DNA of 54,298 nucleotides from Nostoc sp. KVJ20 (GCF_001712795.1 NZ_KV757643.1:26375-80672), one strand, 5' to 3'; shown: positions 44,804-52,677, numbered from the stretch's first letter. Program-made: numbers and translations. Notes: generated by a model from the sequence alone, not told the origin.

Positions 44804-46387
44804 ATGACTCAACTTAATGGGAATCATCTCAACGGGAATCAAAAAAACGGCAATCAGAAAAATGGATCTAAACAAGATTCACCGATACTGACAAAACAAC
44901 AGAAAGCTGATCAAGAGTCTTTAATTAATTCAAGTTCTCAAGAATTTGAGCAATCTGTTGTCTTGCGCCAATCTCCAATTTGGTCGCGTACAATCATGGT
45001 TACTCTTATGGCTTTGGCCTGTTTTGGAATTACCTGGGCTTATTTTGCAAAAATTGAGCAAGTAGTGCCAGCAACAGGGCAATTAAAGCCGGAAGGAACA
45101 ATCAAAGAAGTTCAGGCTCCTGTTAGCGGAGTAGTAAAAACAGTTAATGTCAAAGATGGACAAGAGGTAAAGCCAGGAGATTTGCTACTGACCTTTGATT
45201 CCATAGCCCCTGTTGCTGAATTAAATTCTTTGAACCAGATTCGCATTGCATTAATAAAAGAAAACCAGATTTATCGCCGATTAATGGGAGCGAGTAATGC
45301 TACAGGCTCAGAACTGTTATTTTTGCGCGGTAATTTGCCACAAGAAACTGCTTTTCTGCTGAAAAGTCGGGCAGCACTAGTAGCAGAAAATGACCTATTG
45401 CGGACTCAATTAAAAAATTCTGGTCAAGATTCTAGACTAGGTATTGATGAACAGCAACGTCTAGAAGTTGCCAAAAGAGAGTTAGATTCTCGATCAGCTG
45501 CGGCAGAATTAGAAATAGAGAAAACCAAAAAACAACTGTCTCAAAATCAAGTCAAACTAGAAGATACTAAAGCCGGTTTAGCAATTCAACAGCAGATTCT
45601 AGATAAACTTAAAATATTAGCAGAAGAAGGCGGTATTTCTCAGCTTCAATATCTCAACCAACAACAACAAGTACAAACCCTCGCAGCGGAAGTAGCACAA
45701 CTAGGTGAAGAACAAAAACGCCTCCAGTTTGATATTCAAAAAGGACGGCAAGAGCTAAGTAATACCGTAGCTGTTTCTGATAAAAACATTGTAGACAATA
45801 TAGCTAATAACAAAAAACGCATTGCCGAAATCGATAGTCAATTCACGAAAGTTCTTCTAGATAACGAACAACGTTTGGCAGATGTCAATAGTAAAATATC
45901 TCAAACACAGTTAAACGTTAGATATCAAGAACTCCGCGCACCTGTAGCTGGAACAGTTTTTGATTTGCAAGCAAAAAACCCTGGTTTTGTAGCGAATCCG
46001 ACTACAAAACTGCTGCAAATTGTCCCCAATGAAAACTATATAGCTGAAGTTTTCATCACCAACAAAGATATCGGTTTTGTACGGAAAGGCATGAAGGTAG
46101 ATGTCAGAATTGACTCCTTTCCTTACAGCGAGTTTGGCGATATCAAAGGGGAAGTGAGTAACATAGGGTCAGACGCATTACCGCCAGACCAAACCCATCA
46201 GTTTTATAGATTCCCGGCAAAAGTGTCATTGGATAAGCAATCCTTAGTGATTAGGGGTAAAAATGTTACCTTGCAATCAGGTATGTCCATCAGCGCCAAT
46301 ATCAAAGTGCGTGAAGAACGGACTGTGCTTAGTTTATTCACTGAGTTGTTTACCAAGCAAGTTGATAATCTTAAACAGGTGCGTTAA
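44804..46387 (+). CDS. HlyD-family membrane fusion protein (527 aa)
   Basis: Periplasmic adaptor that joins an ABC exporter to an outer-membrane channel. After an Asn/Gly/Lys-rich cytoplasmic tail, one membrane helix (about 64-86; MVTLMALACFGITWAYF) precedes a lipoyl half-motif (GQLKPEGTIKEVQAPVSGVV...VKDGQEVKPGDLLLTFDS). A long coiled coil (about 180-380, with QQRLEVAKRELDSR and related heptads) leads to the second lipoyl half (ELRAPVAGTVFDLQ) and a beta-barrel end (VFITNKDIGFVRKGMKVDVRIDSFPYSEFG). This is the HlyD order. ATG 44804 excludes the repeat-derived extension. No outer-membrane TolC gene is in the window; a shared TolC elsewhere is expected. Confidence 0.93.
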   Translation: MTQLNGNHLNGNQKNGNQKNGSKQDSPILTKQQKADQESLINSSSQEFEQSVVLRQSPIWSRTIMVTLMALACFGITWAYFAKIEQVVPATGQLKPEGTIKEVQAPVSGVVKTVNVKDGQEVKPGDLLLTFDSIAPVAELNSLNQIRIALIKENQIYRRLMGASNATGSELLFLRGNLPQETAFLLKSRAALVAENDLLRTQLKNSGQDSRLGIDEQQRLEVAKRELDSRSAAAELEIEKTKKQLSQNQVKLEDTKAGLAIQQQILDKLKILAEEGGISQLQYLNQQQQVQTLAAEVAQLGEEQKRLQFDIQKGRQELSNTVAVSDKNIVDNIANNKKRIAEIDSQFTKVLLDNEQRLADVNSKISQTQLNVRYQELRAPVAGTVFDLQAKNPGFVANPTTKLLQIVPNENYIAEVFITNKDIGFVRKGMKVDVRIDSFPYSEFGDIKGEVSNIGSDALPPDQTHQFYRFPAKVSLDKQSLVIRGKNVTLQSGMSISANIKVREERTVLSLFTELFTKQVDNLKQVR

Positions 46388-46434
46388 ACAAATTTGAGAT
46401 TGGAAATTGTGAGAAACTGGAAAATAAGTAATGC

Positions 46435-46476
46435 ATTAGTAATGGTTTATATTAAAAAATATAAGCCATTACTAAT
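46435..46476. repeat. Near-perfect 19-bp hairpin just upstream of the DUF427 gene
   Basis: ATTAGTAATGGTTTATATT (46435-46453) pairs with AATATAAGCCATTACTAAT (46458-46476) with one G-U pair and loop AAAA. It ends 14 bases before ATG 46491. It could terminate the HlyD transcript or control translation of the next gene. Confidence 0.7.
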
Positions 46477-46490
46477 TGCTGATATCTAAA

Positions 46491-46988
46491 ATGGTTAATT
46501 CTCAACGCATCGAACCCGCTCCTGGACAAGAATCAGTTTGGGATTACCCCCGTCCTCCTCGTCTAGAGGACACAAGCAAACATATCCAAATAATCTTTAA
46601 CGGCGTAATAATTGCAGATACCCACAACGCCAAACGTGTTTTAGAAACTAGTCATCCTCCTTCTTACTACATTCCTCCTGCGGATATCAAAATGGAATAT
46701 CTACAAATGACACCACAATCTAGCTTTTGTGAGTGGAAGGGAGGTGCTGGTTACTACACCATTCAAGTTGGTGACAAAGAAGTTCATAATGCTTGTTGGT
46801 TCTATCCCAACCCTACACCAGCCTTTGAATCTCTCAAAGACTACGTAGCTTTTTACGCTCATTTAATGGATAAATGCTACGTTGATAGCGAAGAGGTGCA
46901 ACCACAACCCGGTAACTTCTACGGCGGTTGGATAACTAGTGATATTGTTGGGCCATTTAAAGGCGCTCCTGGTACTTGGGGATGGTGA
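46491..46988 (+). CDS. DUF427 domain protein (165 aa)
   Basis: A cytoplasmic protein of the DUF427 family, whose function is not established. The fold signature is clear: VWDYPRPPRLEDTSKHIQIIFNGVIIADTHNAKRVLETSHPPSYYIP, then FCEWKGGAGYYTI and AFYAHLMDKCYVDSEEVQPQPGNFYGGWI. These match the conserved W-x-Y-P-R-P, N-G-x-x-[IV]-A-[DE]-[ST] and E-W-K-G-x-A-x-Y blocks. I chose ATG 46491 over the in-frame TTG at 46476, which lies inside the hairpin. It is not obviously linked to the exporter operon: the strong hairpin sits between them. It ends 270 bases before the convergent metal-binding protein gene; that gap shows no gene. Confidence 0.9.
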   Translation: MVNSQRIEPAPGQESVWDYPRPPRLEDTSKHIQIIFNGVIIADTHNAKRVLETSHPPSYYIPPADIKMEYLQMTPQSSFCEWKGGAGYYTIQVGDKEVHNACWFYPNPTPAFESLKDYVAFYAHLMDKCYVDSEEVQPQPGNFYGGWITSDIVGPFKGAPGTWGW

Positions 46989-47256
46989 GTCAATTTTAGA
47001 TTTGGGATTGTAAACTTGATAAGTCTAAATAAAAGAATCTCTTTTAACGTTTAAAATCCGAATTTTATCGAACAGAATTCTGACTTCTGAATTCTTCTTC
47101 AACTGAAAAAATAGGTTTATAAACCAATACGGTTCAGCTAAGGGCTAAGTGTACAAAATTGTGGGTTTTCGAGACGCGATAAATCGCCGTCAAGACAAGT
47201 GTATTGGTCTTATCTGAACTGTATTGGTTTATAGATTTACTAAATTGATGTTATTG

Positions 47257-48255
47257 CTATCTAGCAGCTTTCACTTGAAACATCAAATATGTCCCTCCTA
47301 GACCTTCCACAATTGTGCGTGTATTGGCAATCATCATTTTTTGATAAGTGTCCCCGTCGCTTCCTGCTTCTCCAAGTCCCTCAGCATACAGGTTTCTGTT
47401 AGAAACTTTCACTTCGGCTTCTGTGGCTACAGATTCAATCAAATTAGGGTTAATTTCTACCTTAGCAAAAACTGTTGGCACTCTAGCCCGCTTAATATTT
47501 GTAGCTAAATTTTTGACTCGTGCGGCTGTGAGTTTTTCGTTAGTACTAATACTTTGTAATCCCCCCGCTAATGGAATATCGTATGCTTTGGCGTAATAAC
47601 CCAGTCCATTATAGGTTGTAACTAACTGGCGTTGTTTGGCAGGAATACTGGCAATTCTTGACTTAATCCAGCTATCTAGTTGAGTCAGTTCATTTGTAAT
47701 TTTTTTGGTATTGCTGGTATAAGCCTCTGCATCACTAGATTCTAATTTTCTCAAGTTACTATTAATTACCTCCACCATTCTGATAGCATTTTTGGTATTG
47801 TGCCAAAGATGAGGATCAGTTACATTCTTACCACCTGCCTGAAATTTTTGTGGCTTAGGCACTGCCAGTTGACCAACGGCTATTTTCGGTGCTGGGTTTT
47901 TAGTCGCTTTAATTAATTTGATCAGATTTGGTTCAAAATTATAACCAGTATAAAGAATAAGATTAGCTTGCTCAATGGCTTCACGATCTTCCTGTTTTGG
48001 TTTATAAAATTGGGGGTTGGCAGTAGGAGGAATTAAGCAGGTGAGGTTAACTGTATTTCCGGCAACCTGTCTGGTTAAGTCACACAGTACGCTTGTAGTC
48101 GCTACGACTTGAGGAAGATTCTCATCTACCTGGGTGGTAGTCTGAGTGAATGTGGTTCTTGCAGCTTGATTTCCACACCCAACAAATCCAATCGTCAAAG
48201 TAACAAAAGTAGCTCGAAAGAAATTATTCAATGGTGATTTTTTTGACATCCTCAA
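47257..48255 (-). CDS. Metal ABC transporter substrate-binding lipoprotein, ZnuA/MntC-like (332 aa)
   Basis: Cluster A-I binding protein that captures zinc or manganese for an ABC importer. The signal ends in a lipobox-like IGFVGCGN. Two lobes are joined by a long helix. DPHLWHNTKNAI provides one metal His and matches the family. Three other ligand positions look altered. The first lobe has NPQFYKP where DPHxYEP is usual (His to Gln), TTYNGLGYYAKAY replaces the TSHxAFGY region (His to Tyr), and YAEGLG replaces Y-x-D-S-L-G (Asp to Glu). Metal preference or activity may therefore differ. No permease or ATPase gene is adjacent. A Fur/Zur-type palindrome lies 24 bases upstream of the ATG, so metal starvation probably induces it. 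Confidence 0.85.
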   Translation of the reverse strand: MRMSKKSPLNNFFRATFVTLTIGFVGCGNQAARTTFTQTTTQVDENLPQVVATTSVLCDLTRQVAGNTVNLTCLIPPTANPQFYKPKQEDREAIEQANLILYTGYNFEPNLIKLIKATKNPAPKIAVGQLAVPKPQKFQAGGKNVTDPHLWHNTKNAIRMVEVINSNLRKLESSDAEAYTSNTKKITNELTQLDSWIKSRIASIPAKQRQLVTTYNGLGYYAKAYDIPLAGGLQSISTNEKLTAARVKNLATNIKRARVPTVFAKVEINPNLIESVATEAEVKVSNRNLYAEGLGEAGSDGDTYQKMMIANTRTIVEGLGGTYLMFQVKAAR

Positions 48256-48278
48256 CTCCTACTGGATGTATAAAAAAA

Positions 48279-48291
48279 GATAATCATTATC
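48279..48291 (-). promoter_or_regulatory. Fur/Zur-type operator
   Basis: GATAATCATTATC is a perfect 6-1-6 palindrome and equals the core of bacterial Fur boxes and of cyanobacterial Zur boxes (TGATAATNATTATCA). It lies 24 bases before the start of the metal-binding protein gene, where a bound repressor would block the promoter. Confidence 0.75.
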
Positions 48292-48486
48292 GGTAAAGTA
48301 TTAGTGAAATAGCAAGAGGAAGTCTTCAGCAGGGAAGAGGTTAAGGGGAGACAGGTAAGCCTTCGGCTGAGAAAAGGGTAAAGCTTAAGGGAGGAGGAAT
48401 TAATAGACTCTCTCCTTTCCCTTTTCCCCAGTCCACACCCAGCAATGTTTGGTTGGTGAACCATTAGTGAGGTTTTTACAGGCAAA

Positions 48487-48609
48487 ATATAGGAATCCGC
48501 TTTGATTCCTGAAATTATTTGCGTAGGGAGGGAACAGGGAACGGGGAACAGGGAAGAAGGAATAAAAGTGTACTGAGTTTTTTTCAAAAATCAAATACGA
48601 GTCCTATAT
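48487..48609. repeat. MITE copy 2 (123 bp)
   Basis: The left end ATATAGGAATCCGCTTTGAT and the right end (inverted) ATATAGGACTCGTATTTGAT are nearly the same as the ends of copy 1 at 2518-2635. The interior is different and rich in GGGAACAGGGAA repeats. It is non-coding and sits directly before the candidate structured RNA. Confidence 0.65.
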
Positions 48610-48652
48610 TTAGTTAACTTCACGCAATAGGCTGGAAAACTGGTAGAGGTAG

Positions 48653-48890
48653 GAGCACAATAATAAAGACGATGCTGGTAAGCCTTCAAGGAGTGTAGTG
48701 TAGTTCTCTCACCGTCTGTTGAAGAGGCTATACCATTGTGCTTGCACACCACAAAGATCGCAAATTGAATAGAGTTATCAGGTTAAGGAGTGGGACGTAG
48801 TAATGATGAGGCTTATTGAGCATACGGGTTGATTTCGCAAACCGAGTCGTGAATCTAAAGTAATTGTAGCTGTGGTTTTGCGAGGTGTGG
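48653..48890 (+). ncRNA. Candidate structured RNA (about 240 nt), family unassigned
   Basis: Several pairings are visible. Helix 1: GAGCACAAT (48653-48661) with ATTGTGCTT (48735-48743). Helix 2: GGTAAGCC-TTCAA (48677-48689) with TTGAAGAGGCTATACC (48719-48734). Possible pseudoknot: AGACG (48667-48671) in the bulge with CGTCT (48713-48717) in the loop. Closing helix of a second domain: CACACC (48745-48750) with GGTGTG (48884-48889), enclosing CGCAAACC (48836-48843) with GGTTTTGCG (48874-48882). No coding frame spans it. The layout is far richer than ordinary intergenic DNA. It does not look like tmRNA, RNase P RNA or tRNA. An orphan HEARO/omega-RNA-like element is one idea, but no IscB-type gene is nearby. 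Strand is a guess. Confidence 0.4.
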
Positions 48891-49042
48891 ACATATAGTT
48901 GTTACAAAATTGGCAAATTGGCGATTTTTTAGCCTTCAGCCTTTGTTAGACTAAATTTTCACCCTCTAATTTTTTAATCATTAAATCAGAGCCAAACAAA
49001 GTATATAGAACAAATCCTCAAAGCTAATATTGAAGATAAACA

Positions 49043-49378
49043 ATGGTAATTTTAGTTGTCATAATTAACACCCTCATTTCCCTGACACTACTGTATGTGG
49101 CTTGGCGGGTGTGGCAACTCAAGCAGCAGCTAGCATACATAGCAGATAGATTAACCGCCTATGAAAGTTGTACCCATACAGCACTGAATAAAGCACCCGA
49201 AAATATTTATCTCAGTCAGCAGAATATCCATAACTTACGGCAGAGAAATCAAGCGCTACAAATACAAATTCAACAAGTGCGGCAAATTATCAGTCTACTT
49301 TTGCTAGGAAGGCAAATCTGGCAGCGTTATTTTCCGAAGCTAGAGTTAATAACCGGGAAAAGAACAGTTGGAAAATGA
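49043..49378 (+). CDS. Hypothetical membrane-anchored protein (111 aa)
   Basis: No named family is recognised. An N-terminal hydrophobic helix (residues 2-24; VILVVIINTLISLTLLYVAWRVW) anchors it. The rest is helical and Gln-rich, with LRQRNQALQIQIQQVRQIISLLLLGRQIW as a likely coiled coil running into a second hydrophobic patch. The tail is basic (LITGKRTVGK). Its start at ATG 49043 has little ribosome-binding sequence. It precedes a YtxH-domain gene and a DUF948 gene on the same strand, and all three are small anchored helical proteins, so a shared envelope-related role is plausible, though the 412-bp gap argues for a separate promoter. Confidence 0.65.
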   Translation: MVILVVIINTLISLTLLYVAWRVWQLKQQLAYIADRLTAYESCTHTALNKAPENIYLSQQNIHNLRQRNQALQIQIQQVRQIISLLLLGRQIWQRYFPKLELITGKRTVGK

Positions 49379-49790
49379 GTTATGTCAGGTTCACATGAAC
49401 ATTTATAATTAGGGCTGACGAGGGACACTGAGAGGAGTCCGTAGTAAGATACCTCATGGTGCATTAACTTCTGGCGTAGGCATCGCTCCCCCTTCTCATC
49501 CCTTACTCTTTAAGTTTGCTAGCAAGAGCGTCTCCGTCAGGAGAAGGGTACGGAACTACGAGGGATGTGCTAACACAAAGAAACCGCGCCAGAAGGCTTG
49601 TCGGAGGTTCTAAACTTGGGGATATACGGATATTTTTGGATTATTAAGTAATTAATGCTTTTGATATTAATGAATAAAAGCAACATTTCTGGCTGATATT
49701 TTGTCACGATAGATTAACTGGATAAAATCGGTTGAGTCTTGCAAGGGGAGACAACCCACCTAAAATGGGTGTAAGGAGAGAAACAATAAG
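49379..49790. other. 0.4-kb intergenic stretch with strong inverted repeats
   Basis: CTTCTGGCG (49468-49476) is complementary to CGCCAGAAG (49587-49595). Inside, CCCTTCTC (49490-49497) matches GAGAAGGG (49541-49548), and CATCCCT matches AGGGATG in crossing order. Just before the next gene CACCT-AAAATGGGTG can fold. Part of the sequence (AGAGCGTCTCCGTCAGG) is a common Nostoc repeat type, so this may be a repeat island rather than an RNA gene. No coding frame is seen. Confidence 0.4.
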
Positions 49791-50141
49791 ATGTCTAATA
49801 ACCGTTCTGGAGTATTTATTGGCGGTTTGATGCTGGGGGCTACCATCGGTGCTTTGACCGGGTTGCTTGTCGCTCCACGCACAGGGCGCGAAACGCGTAA
49901 AATTTTGAAAAAATCTGCCAATGCTATCCCAGAATTGGCAGAAGATTTATCAACGAGTGTGCAAATCCAGGCAGATCGTCTCTCTGCTAGCGCACTACGA
50001 AACTGGGATGAGACTTTAGATAGATTACGGGAAGCGATCGCAGCTGGTGTAGATGCCAGTCAGCGAGAAAGCCAAGTCTTGAAGCGACAAGCATCTGTGG
50101 AAGACTCAGATTCGCTTCCCCAGGAATTAGAACGCTCATAA
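49791..50141 (+). CDS. YtxH-domain protein (116 aa)
   Basis: YtxH proteins are small stress-associated proteins with one glycine-rich membrane helix. Here residues 6-27 (SGVFIGGLMLGATIGALTGLLVAP) are followed directly by RTGRETRKILKKSANAIPEL, the family's R-T-G-x-E-x-R-x-x-[IL] signature. The remainder is helical and amphipathic (DLSTSVQIQADRLSASAL, LDRLREAIAAGVDA), ending in an acidic tail. AAGGAGAG lies 13 bases before the ATG. The DUF948 gene starts 11 bases after its stop, so the two are co-transcribed and probably cooperate at the membrane. Function in cyanobacteria is unknown. Confidence 0.85.
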   Translation: MSNNRSGVFIGGLMLGATIGALTGLLVAPRTGRETRKILKKSANAIPELAEDLSTSVQIQADRLSASALRNWDETLDRLREAIAAGVDASQRESQVLKRQASVEDSDSLPQELERS

Positions 50142-50152
50142 ATGATACAACC

Positions 50153-50692
50153 GTGATTGAACCCCTGTTTTGGTTGGGACTTTCCTTACTTTTAGTCGCC
50201 ACAAGCTTGACTGCGGTTTTAGTGGCGGCAATACCGGCTTTGCAGGAGTTAGCACGCGCGGCTCGCAGTGCAGAAAAGCTATTTGATACCCTGTCACGGG
50301 AGTTACCGCCCACTCTAGAAGCTATCCGCGTAACTGGCTTAGAAATCACTGACTTAACTGATGATGTCGGTGAAGGTGTAAAAAGTGCTAGTCAAGTAGT
50401 GAAACAAGTTGACCAAAGTCTTGATAGTGCAAGAATTCAGGCTCAAAATCTGCAAGTAGGTACACGGACTATTTTTGTTGGCGTGAAAGCTGCTTGGAGA
50501 AATTTCACGCGCCAAAAACCTGCGAGACGAACAGGCGATCGCTTACCAAGCAATGAAAAACCACCACTCACGTTGCGAGAACGAGAAGTCCTAAAGCAAG
50601 AAAATCGTCGGAGCAAAGCAGAGGTATACCGCGTTAATGACGATTATAACGATGCCACTAGCTGGGAAAACAATTTCGATGATGAAGATTGA
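50153..50692 (+). CDS. DUF948-domain membrane protein (179 aa)
   Basis: An N-terminal membrane helix (residues 2-30; EPLFWLGLSLLLVATSLTAVLVAAIPAL) leads into a long amphipathic helix of the DUF948 type (ELARAARSAEKLFDTLSREL ... VGEGVKSASQVVKQVDQSLDSARIQAQ), methyl-accepting-protein-like in look but without signalling motifs. The tail from about residue 120 is charged and disordered (KPPLTLREREVLKQENRRSKAE, then acidic). Start is GTG 50153; an upstream ATG at 50142 is out of frame. It follows the YtxH gene by 11 bases, a pairing common in Gram-positive and cyanobacterial genomes. Function unknown. Confidence 0.82.
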   Translation: MIEPLFWLGLSLLLVATSLTAVLVAAIPALQELARAARSAEKLFDTLSRELPPTLEAIRVTGLEITDLTDDVGEGVKSASQVVKQVDQSLDSARIQAQNLQVGTRTIFVGVKAAWRNFTRQKPARRTGDRLPSNEKPPLTLREREVLKQENRRSKAEVYRVNDDYNDATSWENNFDDED

Positions 50693-50781
50693 GCAGAAAA
50701 AGGGCGTAGAGCATTGTTTATTTTTATTGTTGCAGTGTTAAAAGGTGGTATTTCATCAGCTTAAAAAAGCCATTTTTGTTT

Positions 50782-50925
50782 ATGGATAAACTTTGGCGTT
50801 GTATTCAGCAATTTGGGAAAACGAGTGAAGCATATTTTAATCAAGCCGTCTTTTTAGGAGAAAAGATTGTTCCCCAAATCCAATCATTCCACTTTTATTG
50901 TATGGGGAACTCCGCTATGGCTTAG
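50782..50925 (+). CDS. Doubtful small ORF (47 aa)
   Basis: ATG 50782 to TAG 50923-50925 reads MDKLWRCIQQFGKTSEAYFN, then QAVFLGEKIVPQIQSFHFYC and a short end. The composition is protein-like and helical with no membrane segment, but there is no clear ribosome binding site and no recognised family. It could be a small protein or the 5' remnant of a longer gene. It is the only coding-like content of the 441-bp gap 50693-51133; the rest is AT-rich with a few ATCCCTAATCCCC heptamers. Confidence 0.3.
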   Translation: MDKLWRCIQQFGKTSEAYFNQAVFLGEKIVPQIQSFHFYCMGNSAMA

Positions 50926-51133
50926 TCATTTTGAGTATTTTAACCGATTGACAAAATACACATTATCTTAAATTCTCACGAATACCACTCCCCAATCCCT
51001 AATCCCCAAAAACGCTTTGCTTTGATCCCCTAGATTAGAGTAAAGTAAACAAGTGTAAAGAACTATCATTTTTCTAGTACTCTTTTAAAACAACCTGTTC
51101 GCTTTTACCGTTGATATTTGTATAAAAACGTCC

Positions 51134-51943
51134 ATGCAATCTTGTTTTTGGCGACGAATTCTCGTATCTATTGCAATATTTTTCCTGGCTGGGTCAATTT
51201 GGGTCATGCATTCTCCCCCAGCACTGGCTTATGACAATCCTGAGTTACTCCCTAACACCTTTACCCCAGTTGTAGACTTAGCTAAATCTCTGCCTGTGCT
51301 GCAAGAAGAAAAGCTTGTCAAAGATTTAGAGCAGTTTGAAGCCGATACAGGCTGGAAACTGCGAGTATTGACTCAGTACGATCGCACCCCAGGTCGCGCA
51401 GTTATAAAATATTGGGGCTTGGATGACAAAAGTATTTTACTAGTTGCCGATTCTCGTGGCGGTAACATTCTCAGTTTTAGTGTCGGCGATGCTGTTTATA
51501 AGCTTTTACCCCGGACTTTCTGGATAGAATTGCAAACCCGTTTTGGTAATTTGTACTTTGTCCGCGAACAAGGCGAAGACCAAGCCATTCTGCAAGCTTT
51601 AGAATCGGTTAAAGGCTGTTTAATCAAAGGTGGTTGCAATGTTGTCCCCGGACTGCCACGAGAACAGTGGATTCTCACCTTGATTACCTCAGTTATTGGT
51701 GGGGTGATTTGTGGATTTGCAGCTCAACCCCGCGAGAAAGGACAAGTTTTTGCTTGGCAATGGGCTTTAATTTTCTCACCTTTGTGGGGAATCTTGTTTA
51801 TTGCCTTTGGCATTGGGCCAGTGGTGACACGCACAAGTGACTGGTTACCTCTAGTTCGCAATATCTCTGGGTTTCTCATTGGCGTCTTGGTTGCCTACTT
51901 ATCTCCTATTTTCAGTCGGCCTTCTTCCAGTAATGAGTTATGA
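51134..51943 (+). CDS. psb32: Psb32-like TPM-domain thylakoid protein (269 aa)
   Basis: Psb32 is a TPM-domain protein that helps protect and repair photosystem II. The N-terminal signal (residues 5-32, ending PPALA) directs export, probably to the thylakoid lumen. The TPM domain follows (about 36-165): LPNTFTPVVDLAKSLPVLQEEKLVKDLEQFEADTGWKLRVL, then DDKSILLVADSRGGNILSFSVGD and FWIELQTRFGNLYFVREQGEDQAI, in the usual order for the cyanobacterial protein. The C-terminal part has two to three membrane helices (about 178-200, 207-227, 240-258). ATG start at 51134. It is a single gene with a hairpin terminator at 51951. Confidence 0.88.
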   Translation: MQSCFWRRILVSIAIFFLAGSIWVMHSPPALAYDNPELLPNTFTPVVDLAKSLPVLQEEKLVKDLEQFEADTGWKLRVLTQYDRTPGRAVIKYWGLDDKSILLVADSRGGNILSFSVGDAVYKLLPRTFWIELQTRFGNLYFVREQGEDQAILQALESVKGCLIKGGCNVVPGLPREQWILTLITSVIGGVICGFAAQPREKGQVFAWQWALIFSPLWGILFIAFGIGPVVTRTSDWLPLVRNISGFLIGVLVAYLSPIFSRPSSSNEL

Positions 51944-51950
51944 GTGAGTA

Positions 51951-51984
51951 GTTAGGAGTTTTTAATTAACTTATCACTCCTAAC
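51951..51984 (+). terminator. Hairpin behind psb32
   Basis: GTTAGGAGT (51951-51959) pairs with ACTCCTAAC (51976-51984). The loop begins with TTTTTAATTAA. Further copies of ACTCCTAACTC follow, so the region is also a small repeat. Confidence 0.55.
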
Positions 51985-52047
51985 TCCTAACTCTTAACTC
52001 TCTGAAGCTGATAAGCTGAAAGCTAATATTTGAGAAGCTCAACAAAA

Positions 52048-52677
52048 ATGGAATGGCACGTAACTGATGCTCAAAGTTTAGCAATTATTGATAGTGAAAT
52101 TGGTGCTCATGTCTTTTCACCCGCAGAGTATGAGATTGTGCGTCGGGTAATCTACGCCACGGCTGACTTTGAGTATAAGTCTTTGATTCGCTTTTCTGAG
52201 CGTGCCTTGCAAGCTGGAGCCGCAGCACTAGCCGCGCGTACCACGATTGTGGTAGATGTGCCGATGGTACAAGTAGGTATTGCATCTGACATTCAAAACA
52301 CCTTTGCTAATCCGCTGTATTGCAGCATGGAAGCTCTAACACGCCCTCAAAAAGAAAAAACTCGCGCAGCATGGGGAATAGAAACCTTAGCAAAGCGTTA
52401 TCCAGAAGGTATTTTTGTGGTTGGTCAAGCACAAACGGCATTGACTGCACTGGTAGATTTAATTGAAGCTGAGGAAATTAGACCTGCTTTAATAATTGCG
52501 ACTCCAGTGGTATTTGTAAATGCTGATGAAGCTAAGGAGCGTTTACAAGACTCTCTAGTGCCTCATATTACAATTGACAGTCGCAAAGGGAATGCAGTTG
52601 TAGCAGCTGCGATCGTTGATGGATTGGTAGACTTGGCTTGGCAAGCCTATGGACAAGATGGAAATCGGGGAAGCTAG
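52048..52677 (+). CDS. cobH: Precorrin-8X/cobalt-precorrin-8 methylmutase (209 aa)
   Basis: This cobalamin-pathway enzyme moves the C-11 methyl group to C-12 to make hydrogenobyrinate or cobyrinate. Family blocks are clear: SLAIIDSEIGAHVFSPAEYEIVRRVIYATADFEY (containing the substrate-region pattern E-x-x-I-V-x-R-x-I-[HY]-x-[ST]-x-D), ALAARTTIVVDVPMVQVGI, and FVVGQAQTALTALVDLIEAEEIRPALIIATPVVFVNADEAKERL. The last matches the conserved V-G-x-A-P-T-A-L and P-x-G-F-V-x-x-x-E-[SA]-K patterns, with Pro and Gly variants. The usual catalytic His (R-x-I-H) appears as Tyr in RRVIYAT. ATG 52048 is preferred over TTG 52030. No other cobalamin gene lies alongside. Confidence 0.88.
   Translation: MEWHVTDAQSLAIIDSEIGAHVFSPAEYEIVRRVIYATADFEYKSLIRFSERALQAGAAALAARTTIVVDVPMVQVGIASDIQNTFANPLYCSMEALTRPQKEKTRAAWGIETLAKRYPEGIFVVGQAQTALTALVDLIEAEEIRPALIIATPVVFVNADEAKERLQDSLVPHITIDSRKGNAVVAAAIVDGLVDLAWQAYGQDGNRGS

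Noticed and set aside
48252..48594. Two minus-strand ORFs upstream of the metal-binding lipoprotein
   Set aside because: They cross MITE copy 2 and G/C-rich repeats and have no consistent protein features.
48653..48890. tmRNA, RNase P RNA or 6S RNA
   Set aside because: No tRNA-like end or tag frame for tmRNA and no recognisable RNase P core. A 6S-type single long hairpin does not explain the second closed domain.
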